Assembly: GCA_025455065.1 (NCBI GenBank)
Contig: JALONG010000047.1
Location: forward strand, 1-60,827
Direction of reading: 5' to 3'
Length of the DNA stretch: 60,827 bases
Source of the DNA: Candidatus Kapaibacterium sp.
GTDB lineage: Bacteria > Bacteroidota > Ignavibacteria > Kapaibacteriales > UBA4661
The first letter of the stretch is position 1; the number at the start of each line of letters is the position of its first letter. The translations under genes and the position numbers were made by a program. Below the pieces are notes generated by a model that worked only from the letters and a program-made list of their open reading frames with translations, searched no databases and was not told where the DNA came from. This document shows, one piece after another, positions 50,236-59,864 of the stretch.

Positions 50236-51732
50236 ATGCGCGAACTGAACGACCAAGAACTCCGCCGCCGCGAAGAACTCGAACACCTGCTGCAAAGCGG
50301 CATCAATCCTTATCCGTATTCCTTCGACAAAACCCACGATTCCACACACATTCTTCAGAATTTCAAGGACGACACGGCTGATGATTTCAAGAACGTAGCC
50401 GTTGCGGGACGCATTATGGCGCTGCGCAGAATGGGCAAGGCGAGTTTTTGTCATATTCAAGATGCTTCGGGGCGTATTCAAATCTATCTGCGCACAGGTG
50501 ATATTCCCAATTACGATGATTTCAAACTGTACGACATTGGTGATATTATCGGTGTAAAAGGCTATGTTTTCCGCACAAAAGTAGGCGAAATCAGCGTTCA
50601 CGGGTCGGAACTTGTGATGCTTTGTAAATCGCTCACCCCAATTCCGATTGCGAAAGAAGGCGAAGACGAAGCGGGAAATAAAATCATGTACGATGCCTTC
50701 GCAGACAAGGAGCTGCGCTATCGCCAGCGTTACAAAGACCTTGTTGTAAACCCACAAATACGCGATGTGTTTGTCAAACGCAGCAAAATTATTACCGCCA
50801 TGCGCCGCTATTTCGATGAACGCGGCTGGTTGGAAGTGGAAACGCCTGTTTTACAGCCACTTTATGGCGGTGCGCTGGCGCGTCCTTTCACCACGCATCA
50901 CAACACGCTTGACACGACACTCTATCTCCGTATTGCAGATGAATTATACCTGAAACGCCTCATTGTAGGCGGCTTCGAGGGCGTGTACGAAATCAGCAAA
51001 AATTTCCGCAACGAGGGTATGGACAAAACGCATAACCCCGAATTTACGATGATGGAAATTTACGTTGCTTACAAAGATGTCTTTTGGATGATGGAAATGG
51101 TGGAAAATTTGCTTGCACACATTGCCGAAACAGCGCTTGGAAGCATGGATGTGGAGGTTGCGGGACAACAAATTTCCCTCAAACCGCCATTTCGCCGATT
51201 ACCCCTCTTGGAGAGCATCAAAGAATACACGGGCAAGGACGTAAGTGGCTTGGACACGTCAGCGTTGCACACTGTGGCAAAAGAACTTGGCGTAGAAATT
51301 GACCCCAAAGCATCGGCGGGAAAAGTGATTGATGAAATTTTCAGCGAAAAAGTTGAACATCACCTTGTTCAGCCCACGTACATCATTGATTACCCGCTTG
51401 AAATGTCGCCTCTGGCAAAAAAACACCGCTCTAAAGAAGGTTTGACCGAGCGTTTTGAACTCTTCATCAACGGACAAGAATTTGCCAATGCGTATTCGGA
51501 ACTCAATGACCCAATAGACCAACGCCAACGCCTTGAGGAACAATCACGCTTCCGCGCAGGCGGCGATGATGAAGCAATGACGCTGGACGAGGATTTCCTG
51601 CACGCACTCGAAATCGGGATGCCGCCCACAGCAGGCTTGGGTATTGGCATTGACCGCCTTGTGATGCTGCTCACCAATCAAGATTCCATCCGCGATGTAC
51701 TGTTTTTCCCGCAAATGAAGCGTTTGGAATAA
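50236..51732 (+). CDS. lysS: lysyl-tRNA synthetase (class II)
   Basis: A 498-residue class IIb synthetase. Anticodon-binding OB fold: [20 protein letters not shown]. Motif 2: [28 protein letters not shown]-type segment: [20 protein letters not shown]. Motif 3: [20 protein letters not shown]. Standard length. Start ATG 50236 is the family N-terminus [19 protein letters not shown]. It lies divergently from infC with about 280 bases between them, likely containing both promoters. Confidence 0.98.
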   Translation: MRELNDQELRRREELEHLLQSGINPYPYSFDKTHDSTHILQNFKDDTADDFKNVAVAGRIMALRRMGKASFCHIQDASGRIQIYLRTGDIPNYDDFKLYDIGDIIGVKGYVFRTKVGEISVHGSELVMLCKSLTPIPIAKEGEDEAGNKIMYDAFADKELRYRQRYKDLVVNPQIRDVFVKRSKIITAMRRYFDERGWLEVETPVLQPLYGGALARPFTTHHNTLDTTLYLRIADELYLKRLIVGGFEGVYEISKNFRNEGMDKTHNPEFTMMEIYVAYKDVFWMMEMVENLLAHIAETALGSMDVEVAGQQISLKPPFRRLPLLESIKEYTGKDVSGLDTSALHTVAKELGVEIDPKASAGKVIDEIFSEKVEHHLVQPTYIIDYPLEMSPLAKKHRSKEGLTERFELFINGQEFANAYSELNDPIDQRQRLEEQSRFRAGGDDEAMTLDEDFLHALEIGMPPTAGLGIGIDRLVMLLTNQDSIRDVLFFPQMKRLE

Positions 51733-51861
51733 TGAGTGGAACGATAAAGTGTTGTGAACGGACTAAACCCATGCTAAAATCTCTTTCCTAATCCCCTGAC
51801 AATTCGTATTTTCGCCCTCAATGAGTGATAAACCTTTTTTCACAACCCCCTTCAATACCCG

Positions 51862-52743
51862 ATGATTACAAGCATGACAGGCTTCGGCGCAGGCGAAGCA
51901 TCCGCAAACGGCATTAGTGTTAGCGTGGAAGTACGCAGTTTGAACAGTCGTTTTCTGGAAATTTTCTCAAATCTGCCCAAAAAACTTTACTTCAAAGAAT
52001 TTGAACTCCGCGAGATTGCCAAAAGCAAACTTTCACGCGGCAAAGTCAATATCACCATTGCAATCGAATACGGTCCCGGTGCAGAATCTACACCCGTTAA
52101 AGCTAATCTCGACCTTGCCGAAGCGTATTACAACGAACTGCAAGAAATCCGTAAACGGCTTAAAATCAAAGATGCCGTGAGTTTGGAAGATGTCGTGCGC
52201 TTTACCGATATTTTCAAAAGCAATGATTCAAGCGAATCCAGCGAAAAAGAATGGACACTTATCGCAAAGGCGCTGAATATCGCCCTCGACAAACTGAACC
52301 AAATGCGCCAGCAGGAAGGGCGCGAACTCAGCCGCGATTTGCATACGGTGATGAAAAACATCGAACGCAACGTCGAAAAAATTGAGAAAATGGCGCAAGA
52401 ACGCCTTCCTCTGGAACGCCAACGCTTACGCGAAAAGGTTGCGAAAATTTTCGACAGCGACGAACTTGATATGCAGCGCCTCGAAATGGAAATCGTCCTT
52501 TTAGCCGACAAATACGATATTGCCGAAGAATGTGTGCGGATGCAAAGCCACATCAAATTTTTCCACGAAGCGCTCAAAGGCAATGAACAAGCCGGTCGCA
52601 CGATTAACTTCCTGCTCCAAGAGATGAACCGCGAAGTAAACACCATGGGGTCGAAGGCGAATGATGCCGCACTCGCACAAACCGTTGTGGCGACAAAAGA
52701 AGATTTGGAGCGCCTCCGCGAGCAAATTCAAAATGTTGAGTAA
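51862..52743 (+). CDS. YicC family endoribonuclease-like protein
   Basis: A 293-residue YicC/YloC protein. MITSMTGFGAGEASANGISV is the near-invariant N-terminus, followed by EVRSLNSRFLEIFSNLPKKL. The C-terminal DUF1732 part contains QRLEMEIVLLADKYDIAEEC and the ending GRTINFLLQEMNREVNTMGS with KANDAA. E. coli YicC cleaves RNA and its Bacillus relative YloC is an endoribonuclease; the cellular substrate here is unknown. It follows lysS by about 130 bases and ends before a half-palindrome and a terminator. Confidence 0.95.
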   Translation: MITSMTGFGAGEASANGISVSVEVRSLNSRFLEIFSNLPKKLYFKEFELREIAKSKLSRGKVNITIAIEYGPGAESTPVKANLDLAEAYYNELQEIRKRLKIKDAVSLEDVVRFTDIFKSNDSSESSEKEWTLIAKALNIALDKLNQMRQQEGRELSRDLHTVMKNIERNVEKIEKMAQERLPLERQRLREKVAKIFDSDELDMQRLEMEIVLLADKYDIAEECVRMQSHIKFFHEALKGNEQAGRTINFLLQEMNREVNTMGSKANDAALAQTVVATKEDLERLREQIQNVE

Positions 52744-52762
52744 GGTAATTTATCGTTATGAC

Positions 52763-52787
52763 GTGGCACAGACACTCTAGTCTGTGC
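52763..52787 (+). repeat. single palindromic unit
   Basis: GTGGCACAGACACTCTAGTC followed by TGTGC: one hairpin unit of the family, loop altered to CTCT, without a partner. It sits just after the yicC-family stop. Confidence 0.85.
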
Positions 52788-52804
52788 GATTTCCAAGCAT
52801 AGTC

Positions 52805-52849
52805 AAGGCTCTTGAATCCCAGCGTTAATGCGGGTTGAGAGCCTTTTTT
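52805..52849 (+). terminator. Rho-independent terminator
   Basis: AAGGCTCT (52805-52812) pairs with AGAGCCTT (52838-52845), extended internally by CCC/GGG, followed by a T-run. It ends the yicC-family transcript 20 bases before the glycosyltransferase start. Confidence 0.85.
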
Positions 52850-52869
52850 CTGTAAAACTGCTTCAATTC

Positions 52870-54087
52870 ATGCGCATCCTCGCTATCCTCTCCCGCGTCC
52901 CTTTTCCCCTCACCGACGGTGGTGCTATTCTCAGCTATAACACGCTTAAACACTTGCATAAAGCGGGGCATGATGTTCAAATCCTCGCGCTGAACACCAA
53001 AAAACATCATCAATCACCAGACGTTCTGCGAGATATTGCGGCTTCGGTGCAAACCCTTGATATTGACACGGACATTCATGCTTCGGAAGCTCTTCAGAGC
53101 TTGCTTCATGGGGAATCATATATTGCCAAGCGCTTTGAATCCAATGCTTTTGCCAAAATGCTCCAAAAGGCGCTTCAAACCTCACACTTTGACATCATTC
53201 ACCTCGACCACACACTCACGGGCTGGTATGCTCACATAGCAAAAGAAGCCCTGCAGGGGCTGAAGCCCGCACCAAAGGTTGTTTTGCGGACGCACAACGT
53301 TGAATACACTATTCAAGAACGCCTCGCAAAGCATGAACAAAATGCGCTTCGCAAATGGTATCGCAAGCACGAAGCCAAGCAGATGAAAAAGGTCGAAAAG
53401 CGCATATTTGCTGAGTGTGACGGCGTTGTCGCCATAACGCCCGAAGATGCGGCAATTATACGGCAAATGGGCTACAATGGTGCGTTGGAAGTAATTCCTG
53501 CCGGAGCAGATACGACTGAATTTACCCGTAACCCTGATGTTAAGCGCCTCCCAAAGACGTTGTGCTATATCGGCGGTATGGATTGGCTGCCGAATGTGGA
53601 AGCGATGCGCTATTTTGTGCGTGAAGTCATGCCACTCGTCAGAGAAACTATGCCGGAAATGGTGCTACACATAGCGGGAAAGCGCATGACGGACGAAGTG
53701 CGAAATTTTGCCAATGAGCGGGGTGTGTTCGTTCATCCTGACGTGCCGTCCGCATCGGTGTTCCTCCAAACGCATGAAATCTTGGTTGTACCGCTTTTGA
53801 GCGGTGGCGGCATGAGGCTAAAAATCGTGGAAGCAATGGCGCTCGGAATGCCGATTATTTCCACACGCATCGGCGCGGAAGGTGTCAATGTGCGGGACGG
53901 CGAGAATATTCTTTTTGCCGAAACACCGCAAGAATTTCTCGCGGCAATCCAAACACTGAGTAATGATGACGCTTTCAGGGAACATTTAGGAAGCAATGCC
54001 CGAAAAACAGCCTTAGAGCAATACACGTGGGAAGCAGTCGTGAAGCGGCAAATAGCGTTTTACGAACGCCTCTGCTCACGCCAATAA
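52870..54087 (+). CDS. glycosyltransferase, GT4-like (GT-B fold)
   Basis: A 405-residue sugar transferase. MRILAILSRVPFPLTDGGAI is the N-terminal Rossmann entry with its glycine loop; VLRTHNVEYTIQERLA is typical of GT4 enzymes annotated near polysaccharide clusters. VIPAGADTTEFTRNPD begins the C-terminal nucleotide-sugar domain, and LLSGGGMRLKIVEAMALGMP plus STRIGAEGV is the donor-binding motif with the EX7E-like Glu. No membrane helices. Acceptor and sugar are unknown, and it stands alone rather than in a capsule cluster. Confidence 0.92.
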   Translation: MRILAILSRVPFPLTDGGAILSYNTLKHLHKAGHDVQILALNTKKHHQSPDVLRDIAASVQTLDIDTDIHASEALQSLLHGESYIAKRFESNAFAKMLQKALQTSHFDIIHLDHTLTGWYAHIAKEALQGLKPAPKVVLRTHNVEYTIQERLAKHEQNALRKWYRKHEAKQMKKVEKRIFAECDGVVAITPEDAAIIRQMGYNGALEVIPAGADTTEFTRNPDVKRLPKTLCYIGGMDWLPNVEAMRYFVREVMPLVRETMPEMVLHIAGKRMTDEVRNFANERGVFVHPDVPSASVFLQTHEILVVPLLSGGGMRLKIVEAMALGMPIISTRIGAEGVNVRDGENILFAETPQEFLAAIQTLSNDDAFREHLGSNARKTALEQYTWEAVVKRQIAFYERLCSRQ

Positions 54088-54155
54088 TCAAACTCGAACT
54101 TGCGGGCTGTCCGCTTCCACGTTCTTACGTTGACGGGCTGTCCACTCCTTTTTTC

Positions 54156-55475
54156 TCATTCCCCAATCAGCAGCCGTATTTTCGCCGCAATCATCATCTG
54201 CTCTTCTTGTGCCATCACCAAATCTTCCTCCTTCATCGTCAGCATTTGTGCGCTTCTCAAAACATCGTTGATATTTGCTTGATTTGTTTGAAAACTCGCC
54301 GTATAGCGCTCTACCGCTTGCCGATACGCCGGAATGATGATGCGAATTAAATCACGTGCCGTTTCCATTGCATGGAGCAACATCTGTTCCTGCTCGGCAA
54401 CTTCCCCCGTGATTTCGCGCTGCATTGCCTCGCGTTCGGCTTGGAGAGCGCTGTGACGGGCTTGCAATTCCGCCTGCTTTGCGTCAATTCTCGCCGACGA
54501 CCACGGCGCGAAGGGTAGCGTGATAGAGGTCATCAGGCTGTACATCCAATCGGTGCGATTTTGCGGCATCAAGGTTCCATGCGGTGTTACGAGGCTTGAC
54601 AATTCCGAACTTCCCATCGTCAAAATCATTCCCTGTGGCATCCGCATTATCATTCCTTGCACCATAACATCGGGCAAGCGTTCTTGTTCGGCGGCTCTGT
54701 GTTCGGCTTCGGTCATTCGTTCCATGCTAGACATGGTGCGGAGTGTGGGATTTTGCTTGGCAATGGTTTGCTGCGCTTGATAACTTTTGGCGAGAAGATT
54801 CTCCAAATCCTGATTCCATGCAGCATCCAAGACAGGTACAATCTCCGCATCCGCCTGTGAACGCCCCAAAAGCCTGTTTAATCTTGCCGACGTGCCGCGC
54901 CGCTCAAACACGATTCCGTGAAATTTCGACTGCTCCGCAGCGAGTTCGGCTCGCAAGAGCAGAATTTCGCCCATGTCGGCTTTCCCTGCAACGATGCGGC
55001 TTTCAGCCGACTGAAGCAAATTTGCCAACATGACCGTTGTGCGCCCGCGCAAGTCTTTTTGCCTATCCAAACGCCAAAGCCGTGCGTAGAGTTCGCGCAC
55101 CATTGCACGGATTTTTGCAATAATTTCCCCTTTTTTCTCGCGCTCGGTTTGAGCCGCTTGTAACTCTGCACGCCGCATTCCGTCACGCTTTTCAGCAAAC
55201 ATCAGCATTTGTGACAATCCCAAATTATTGGAAATGGAACGGTTCAATATATCAAAATTTCCTGCCGGAGTTTGTGCAAATTCCAGCGAAAGCGTCGGTG
55301 CAGGCAGCGCAGAGACAGATTCTGCGCGGTATTCAGCACCAAGCGCCCGTGCATCGGCAGCGCGGAGAAGCGGGTGATTCTGAAGAGCCTCGCGGAGCAA
55401 GGAATCAAGCGGCTGTGCGGTGATATTGCCAACAGTGAACAGGAATACAATCACAAGCACTGCATAACGAACCAC
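54156..55475 (-). CDS. TolC-like outer-membrane efflux protein
   Basis: A 439-residue outer-membrane factor of the TolC/CzcC group. The signal peptide (VVRYAVLVIVFLFTVGNITA) directly follows the start. LRAADARALGAEYRAESVSA and SLSLEFAQTP-like sequence begin the first helical repeat, and two long coiled-coil repeats (TERVL-type, QAELQARHSALQAEREAMQR) follow. GTG 55475 is proposed as the start because it gives a normal signal peptide; the frame is open to an ATG at 55652 through a palindromic repeat half. It lies just downstream of the metal RND pump gene, which it probably serves. Confidence 0.85.
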   Translation of the reverse strand: MVRYAVLVIVFLFTVGNITAQPLDSLLREALQNHPLLRAADARALGAEYRAESVSALPAPTLSLEFAQTPAGNFDILNRSISNNLGLSQMLMFAEKRDGMRRAELQAAQTEREKKGEIIAKIRAMVRELYARLWRLDRQKDLRGRTTVMLANLLQSAESRIVAGKADMGEILLLRAELAAEQSKFHGIVFERRGTSARLNRLLGRSQADAEIVPVLDAAWNQDLENLLAKSYQAQQTIAKQNPTLRTMSSMERMTEAEHRAAEQERLPDVMVQGMIMRMPQGMILTMGSSELSSLVTPHGTLMPQNRTDWMYSLMTSITLPFAPWSSARIDAKQAELQARHSALQAEREAMQREITGEVAEQEQMLLHAMETARDLIRIIIPAYRQAVERYTASFQTNQANINDVLRSAQMLTMKEEDLVMAQEEQMMIAAKIRLLIGE

Positions 55476-55476
55476 A

Positions 55477-55525
55477 GTAGCACAGACATTCTTGTCTGTG
55501 CCACTAATACGCGAAGCGTATAATC
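55477..55525 (-). repeat. half copy of the type B palindromic repeat at the tolC-like gene start
   Basis: GTAGCACAGACATTCTTGTC, then TGTGCCAC and the second-level hairpin ATACGCGAAGCGTAT. Only one half is present, ending two bases from the proposed GTG start, so the 5' leader of this gene is repeat-derived. Confidence 0.85.
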
Positions 55526-55694
55526 TTCGAGGTTGTTCCGTGCTGGATGTGGCATCGGCGCGAGTCGTTGAACCCCGCACTATCACAGCCACGAAGAATG
55601 CAGATACGTTGTGGAATGAGATAAAAGAGTTTGTATGAATGAGATTTTTCATAGGTAGTTTAGTTGAAAAATTATCGGAAAATATGCGATTTTA

Positions 55695-58600
55695 TTACTC
55701 GTGCATCCACTCCGCCATTGACGAAACCGTTAGTGAACCTCGCTTCAATGCTCGCTCTTTCATCATCACAAACAAGACTGGCGTAATAATGAGAACGTGA
55801 ACGGCAGAAGTCAGCAAGCCGCCAATCATCGGCGCAGTGAGCGGTTTCATCACATCCGCGCCTGTGCCGCTCGACCACATCACGGGAATAAGGCTTATCA
55901 TTGCGGTTAGCACGGTCATCAGTTTCGGGCGAAGGCGCAAAATAGAGCCTTCCAGAGCCGCATCGTGAATATCGGCATTGGTAATTTCCCCGCGTTCACC
56001 TCGCTGAAAAGCGCGTAAACGCTTGTCCAAAGCCTCATGCAGATACACCACCATCACCACGCCTGTTTCCGTCGCAACGCCGTAAAGCGCTATAAAACCT
56101 ACCCATACCGCCACCGAAAAATTATAGCCCAGCGCATAAACCGTATAAACGCCGCCAATCAGCGCGAACGGCACGGAAAGCATGACCACGCCTGCTTCTT
56201 TGTAGTCTTTCAGCGTGAAATAAAGCAGCACAAAAATCACCAAAAACACTATCGGCATAATGAGAGCAATCGTGCGCTGTGCGCGGACTTTATGCTCATA
56301 CTGACCGCTCCATTCCATGCTGTACCCTGCGGGAAGCGCCAAATCCTGCTCTATGACACGCTTTGCGTCCTCAACAACGCTGCCCATATCGCGCCCGCGA
56401 GCGTTCAAAAACACCACTGAGCGCAAATTCCCGTTTTCGCTGGCAATCATCGCGGGGGCGTGAGTGATAGTAATATCCGCAAGCGCTGAAAGCGGCATAA
56501 ATACTCGCCCTGAAGCGTTTCCGTCGGAGAACAAATTCGCTGGAGCAAAACTGCTTTGATTCGCACTACCTTGATTTGATGAGCCTTGTGAAGATGCTTG
56601 CATACTGCCCATCCCGGAAGTCTCACCGTTACTTGCATTTTGCGAAGAGCCTTGCGAAACATTTTGTGAAAAATTTTGCGCAGGCGCTTGCATACTTGCT
56701 TGTGCGGCATTAGGTGAAAAGTTTACGGGAATAAGCAGGCGCTTCAAGTCGTCGGGGTGGCTTCGGAACTCGCTTGCATAGCGCGCCCTCACGGGAAAGC
56801 GCATTCTTCCTTCGATGATAACACCAAGATTCTGTCCGCCGATTGCCGTTTCGACAATATCCTGAATATCGCCAATCGTCATGCCGTACCGCGCCGCAGC
56901 CTCCGTTTTAACGCTGATGTCGAGATACGCACCGCGCTGACCGCGCTCTGCTGCTATATCCGCAGCGCCTTCCACCGATTGCAAGATTTCTTCGGCGCGA
57001 ATGGCAAGGTGTTCCAAGGTGTCCAAATTTTTCCCGTAAATTTTCAATCCAATATCGGTGCGAACACCTGTGGAGAGCATATTGATGCGGTTTACAATCG
57101 GTTGCGTCCAACCGTTGCGCACACCCGGAATTTGCAATTTTTTGTCAAGTTCGGCAATAATGTCTTTTTTGGTTATGCCTTCGCGCCAGAGATGACGCGG
57201 CTTCAGAAGGATAATCGTTTCAATCATACTCACCGGAGCGTTATCGGTCGCAGTTTCGGCGCGTCCCAATTTTCCCAAAACGTGTTCAACCTCAGGAACG
57301 GTGCGGATTACGCGGTCTTGCGTTTGCAAAATACGATTCACCTCCGGCAGCGAAGCATTGGGCAGCGTTACAGGCATAAACAAGATGCTGCCTTCATCCA
57401 GAGGCGGCATAAATTCTGAGCCGACGGAAAGCGCCATCGGAACGGCAAGGGCAAGTGCCAGCAAATTCAGTCCCAGAGCGGTTTTGCGGTATTGCAGCGC
57501 TGCGCGGATAAGGGGTGCATACATCCACTTGAACAAGCGCGTCAGGTGATTTGCGTCTTCGGGACGAAATTTCCCGTGCATAAGCAGCGTCATCAGCACT
57601 GGAATCAGCGTCAGCACAACGATTGCCGAACCAAGCATCGTGAAGGTTTTTGTGTAGGCAAGCGGATGAAAGAGCTTGCCTTCTTGCCCTGTGAGCAAAA
57701 AGACAGGCAGAAACGACACCAAAATAATCAACTCCGAAAAGAAAATCGCCCGCCCGACTTGCTTGGCGGAATCAATCGAAATGCGCTTAAAATCATCACT
57801 TGTGAGCGTTATACCTTCCGAAGCCGCTCTCGCCGTAGCATTAGCTAAATTTCTGTACGCATTTTCCACCAGCACAATCGAAGAATCCACAATAACGCCA
57901 ATCGCTAAAATAATCCCCCCTAACGACATAATGTTCGACGTGATGCCAAACGCATACATAAACATAAACGCCAGCAAGACCGAAATTGGGATTTCGATGA
58001 TGATGCGAACAATGCTCCGAAAATGCAGCAAAAAAAGCGCAACCACCACTGCCACAACGAGCGCAGCCTCTAATAATGCGCGTTCCAGCGTTCCAACGGC
58101 TTCGTCAATCAGCGTTGAGCGGTCGTAGGAGGCTCGTATTTCCACGCCTGCGGGGAGTCCGGGAGAAATTTGCGTGATTTTCTCTTTCACACGCTGAATC
58201 ACCTCACGAGCATTTGCGCCGCTTCGCATAACCACAATCCCGCCAACTGCCTCACCTTCGCCGTTTTGGTCTAACGCCCCTCGACGAATTTCCGCGCCAA
58301 GTTGCACCGTTGCGACGTTTTTGAGTGGAATCGGTGTACCGCCGTTGCCCGTGCGAATGAGTGCATTGTCAAGGTCTGCGCGGGAGCGGATGTAGCCTTG
58401 TCCACGCACGAAATACTCAGCACCGCTTACTTCCACAAGTTTTCCGCCGACTTCATTGTTATTACGTTGAATAGCGCTTACAACCTCGTTCATCGTCACA
58501 TTATACGCCCTGAGCCTCATGGGATCTACGTCCACTTGATACTGCCGCACAAAACCGCCAATACTCGCCACTTCCGCAACCCCCTCCACCGCAGCAAGTT

Positions 58601-59192
58601 TATAGCGAATGTACCAATCCTGCACGGCGCGGAGTTCGGCGAGGTCGAGTTTGGTTGTTGGTTGGTTGTTGGTTGTTAGTTTTTGGTTGTTGGTTGTTGG
58701 TTGTTCGTGTGTTGAGGGTTGCTGTTTGGGGCTTGGAGATAGCGTATTTGCTTGATTTTGGACGGTGTACCAGAAAATATGCCCAACGCCTGTGCCGTCG
58801 GGACCGAGCGTTGGGACTGCGCCTTTGGGTAATTGTGCTTGCAAGATGCTCAGGCGCTCTGCTACGCGGTTGCGAGCAAAATAGAGGTCGGTGTCATCAT
58901 CAAAAATGACAAAGACAAATGACATTCCGAACATTGAACTTCCTCGCACCGCTTTCACGCCAGCCAAGCCCTGAAGCGCCGTTGTGAGCGGATAAGTGAT
59001 TTGGTCTTCGATAATTTGCGGAGAGCGCCCCATCCACTCGGTGAACACGATAACTTGGTTTTCCGAAAGGTCGGGAAGCGCATCAACAGGGAGTTTGAGC
59101 GTAGCATACACGCCGAATCCCGTCACAATCAAGTACGCCAGAAGCACGATGAATCGGTTGCGAGCGCTCCAATCAATGATGCGTTCTATCAT
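55695..59192 (-). CDS. CusA/CzcA-type heavy-metal efflux RND transporter
   Basis: A 1165-residue inner-membrane proton-driven pump that exports metal cations (Cu/Ag or Co/Zn/Cd class not resolved). MIERIIDWSARNRFIVLLAY begins the family; GGIILAIGVIVDSSIVLVEN and VGFIALYGVATETGVVMVVY are the signatures of the fourth and tenth helix regions. DVAEVASIGG-type sequence and LPNASLPEV lie in the periplasmic loops. Two insertions are atypical: an N/Q/T-rich run after WYTVQNQAN, made of ACCAA repeats at the point where relatives go straight to LDLAELR, and a Ser/Gln/Asn-rich run (about 895-940, ASMQAPAQNFSQ...). No adaptor (CusB-like) gene lies beside it. Confidence 0.93.
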   Translation of the reverse strand: MIERIIDWSARNRFIVLLAYLIVTGFGVYATLKLPVDALPDLSENQVIVFTEWMGRSPQIIEDQITYPLTTALQGLAGVKAVRGSSMFGMSFVFVIFDDDTDLYFARNRVAERLSILQAQLPKGAVPTLGPDGTGVGHIFWYTVQNQANTLSPSPKQQPSTHEQPTTNNQKLTTNNQPTTKLDLAELRAVQDWYIRYKLAAVEGVAEVASIGGFVRQYQVDVDPMRLRAYNVTMNEVVSAIQRNNNEVGGKLVEVSGAEYFVRGQGYIRSRADLDNALIRTGNGGTPIPLKNVATVQLGAEIRRGALDQNGEGEAVGGIVVMRSGANAREVIQRVKEKITQISPGLPAGVEIRASYDRSTLIDEAVGTLERALLEAALVVAVVVALFLLHFRSIVRIIIEIPISVLLAFMFMYAFGITSNIMSLGGIILAIGVIVDSSIVLVENAYRNLANATARAASEGITLTSDDFKRISIDSAKQVGRAIFFSELIILVSFLPVFLLTGQEGKLFHPLAYTKTFTMLGSAIVVLTLIPVLMTLLMHGKFRPEDANHLTRLFKWMYAPLIRAALQYRKTALGLNLLALALAVPMALSVGSEFMPPLDEGSILFMPVTLPNASLPEVNRILQTQDRVIRTVPEVEHVLGKLGRAETATDNAPVSMIETIILLKPRHLWREGITKKDIIAELDKKLQIPGVRNGWTQPIVNRINMLSTGVRTDIGLKIYGKNLDTLEHLAIRAEEILQSVEGAADIAAERGQRGAYLDISVKTEAAARYGMTIGDIQDIVETAIGGQNLGVIIEGRMRFPVRARYASEFRSHPDDLKRLLIPVNFSPNAAQASMQAPAQNFSQNVSQGSSQNASNGETSGMGSMQASSQGSSNQGSANQSSFAPANLFSDGNASGRVFMPLSALADITITHAPAMIASENGNLRSVVFLNARGRDMGSVVEDAKRVIEQDLALPAGYSMEWSGQYEHKVRAQRTIALIMPIVFLVIFVLLYFTLKDYKEAGVVMLSVPFALIGGVYTVYALGYNFSVAVWVGFIALYGVATETGVVMVVYLHEALDKRLRAFQRGERGEITNADIHDAALEGSILRLRPKLMTVLTAMISLIPVMWSSGTGADVMKPLTAPMIGGLLTSAVHVLIITPVLFVMMKERALKRGSLTVSSMAEWMHE
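58650..58729 (-). repeat. ACCAA-type repeat inside the RND transporter gene
   Basis: On the minus strand CAACCAACAACCAAAAACT and neighbouring AACCAAC/CCCCAA units recur, encoding an N/Q/T/P-rich insertion. Shares an exact 19-base word with the unrelated gene at 42302-42418. Confidence 0.85.
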
Positions 59193-59258
59193 GATGAAAT
59201 GTATAGTGTTGGTTGTTGGAGTAGAGATTATACAGAACAACTGTTGAGAAGGCTTTAT

Positions 59259-59385
59259 TAGCACAGACATTGCTGCCTGTGTCCGAAATGAGCGGAGCAA
59301 ATTATCTTCAAAGCCAGTCTTTACGCTGCTTTCGGTAAATACGCCTATCGGCGTTAGGGGACACAGACAAGAATGTCTGTGCTAC
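59259..59385. repeat. 127-bp inverted palindromic repeat pair (type B)
   Basis: The left unit TAGCACAGACATTGCTGCCT (stem partly decayed) and the right unit CAAGAATGTCTGTGCTAC face each other. ACGCCTATCGGCGTTAGGG inside corresponds to the second-level hairpin at 39997. It sits between the RND gene and the small HYC-type gene. Confidence 0.88.
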
Positions 59386-59417
59386 AGAAGATTGTCCACG
59401 TATTTTTTTGTCCAATT

Positions 59418-59837
59418 CTAAATCAACAGCGCACGGTGCAGCATGGGAATATCACATATTCGGGGAGGCGAGAAATCAAGGCGCAGAGCGCTTGTCTGCG
59501 GGGTAGCGGGAAAATATAGCGAGGCAGGAGCGAAGGAGAGAATTGCCACACAAACAAGCTGTGATGCGGTTTGTGGAGTATTGAGCAGAAAAGTATCAGT
59601 TGTTTGGAGTGTTGTTACTGTTTCGGCACAGCAGTCTTTGGGGCAGCAATCATGCGGGCTTTCGGCGGAATCGCCTTCTTCGTCATCGTGATTGCACTCG
59701 CAGGCTTGTTGCGCAAAAAGCGAGACAGAATCAAGTTCGCCGGAGCAGTAATGATAAACCACATTCGCACCGCTTGTCGAAATAAGCAGCGCTAATGCGA
59801 GAATGCTCGGCAGTATGGAACGAAGAATGGTCATCAT
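59418..59837 (-). CDS. small Cys-rich exported protein (HYC/CC family)
   Basis: A 139-residue protein with a signal peptide (about 1-24, ILPSILALALLISTSGANVV). A short acidic/Cys cluster follows: VYHYCSGELDSVSLF, then CECNHDDEEGDSAESPHDCC and PKDCC. Most of the remainder is Ser/Thr-rich with a hydrophobic stretch. The HYC...CC pattern matches a small family I recall next to copper/heavy-metal efflux genes in Bacteroidota-group genomes. Its position just upstream of the RND pump fits. Either ATG 59837 or 59834 may be used. Likely a periplasmic or outer-membrane metal-binding accessory, not proven. Confidence 0.75.
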   Translation of the reverse strand: MMTILRSILPSILALALLISTSGANVVYHYCSGELDSVSLFAQQACECNHDDEEGDSAESPHDCCPKDCCAETVTTLQTTDTFLLNTPQTASQLVCVAILSFAPASLYFPATPQTSALRLDFSPPRICDIPMLHRALLI

Positions 59838-59864
59838 CTGACAAATATACGTTTTTTTTCGCAT

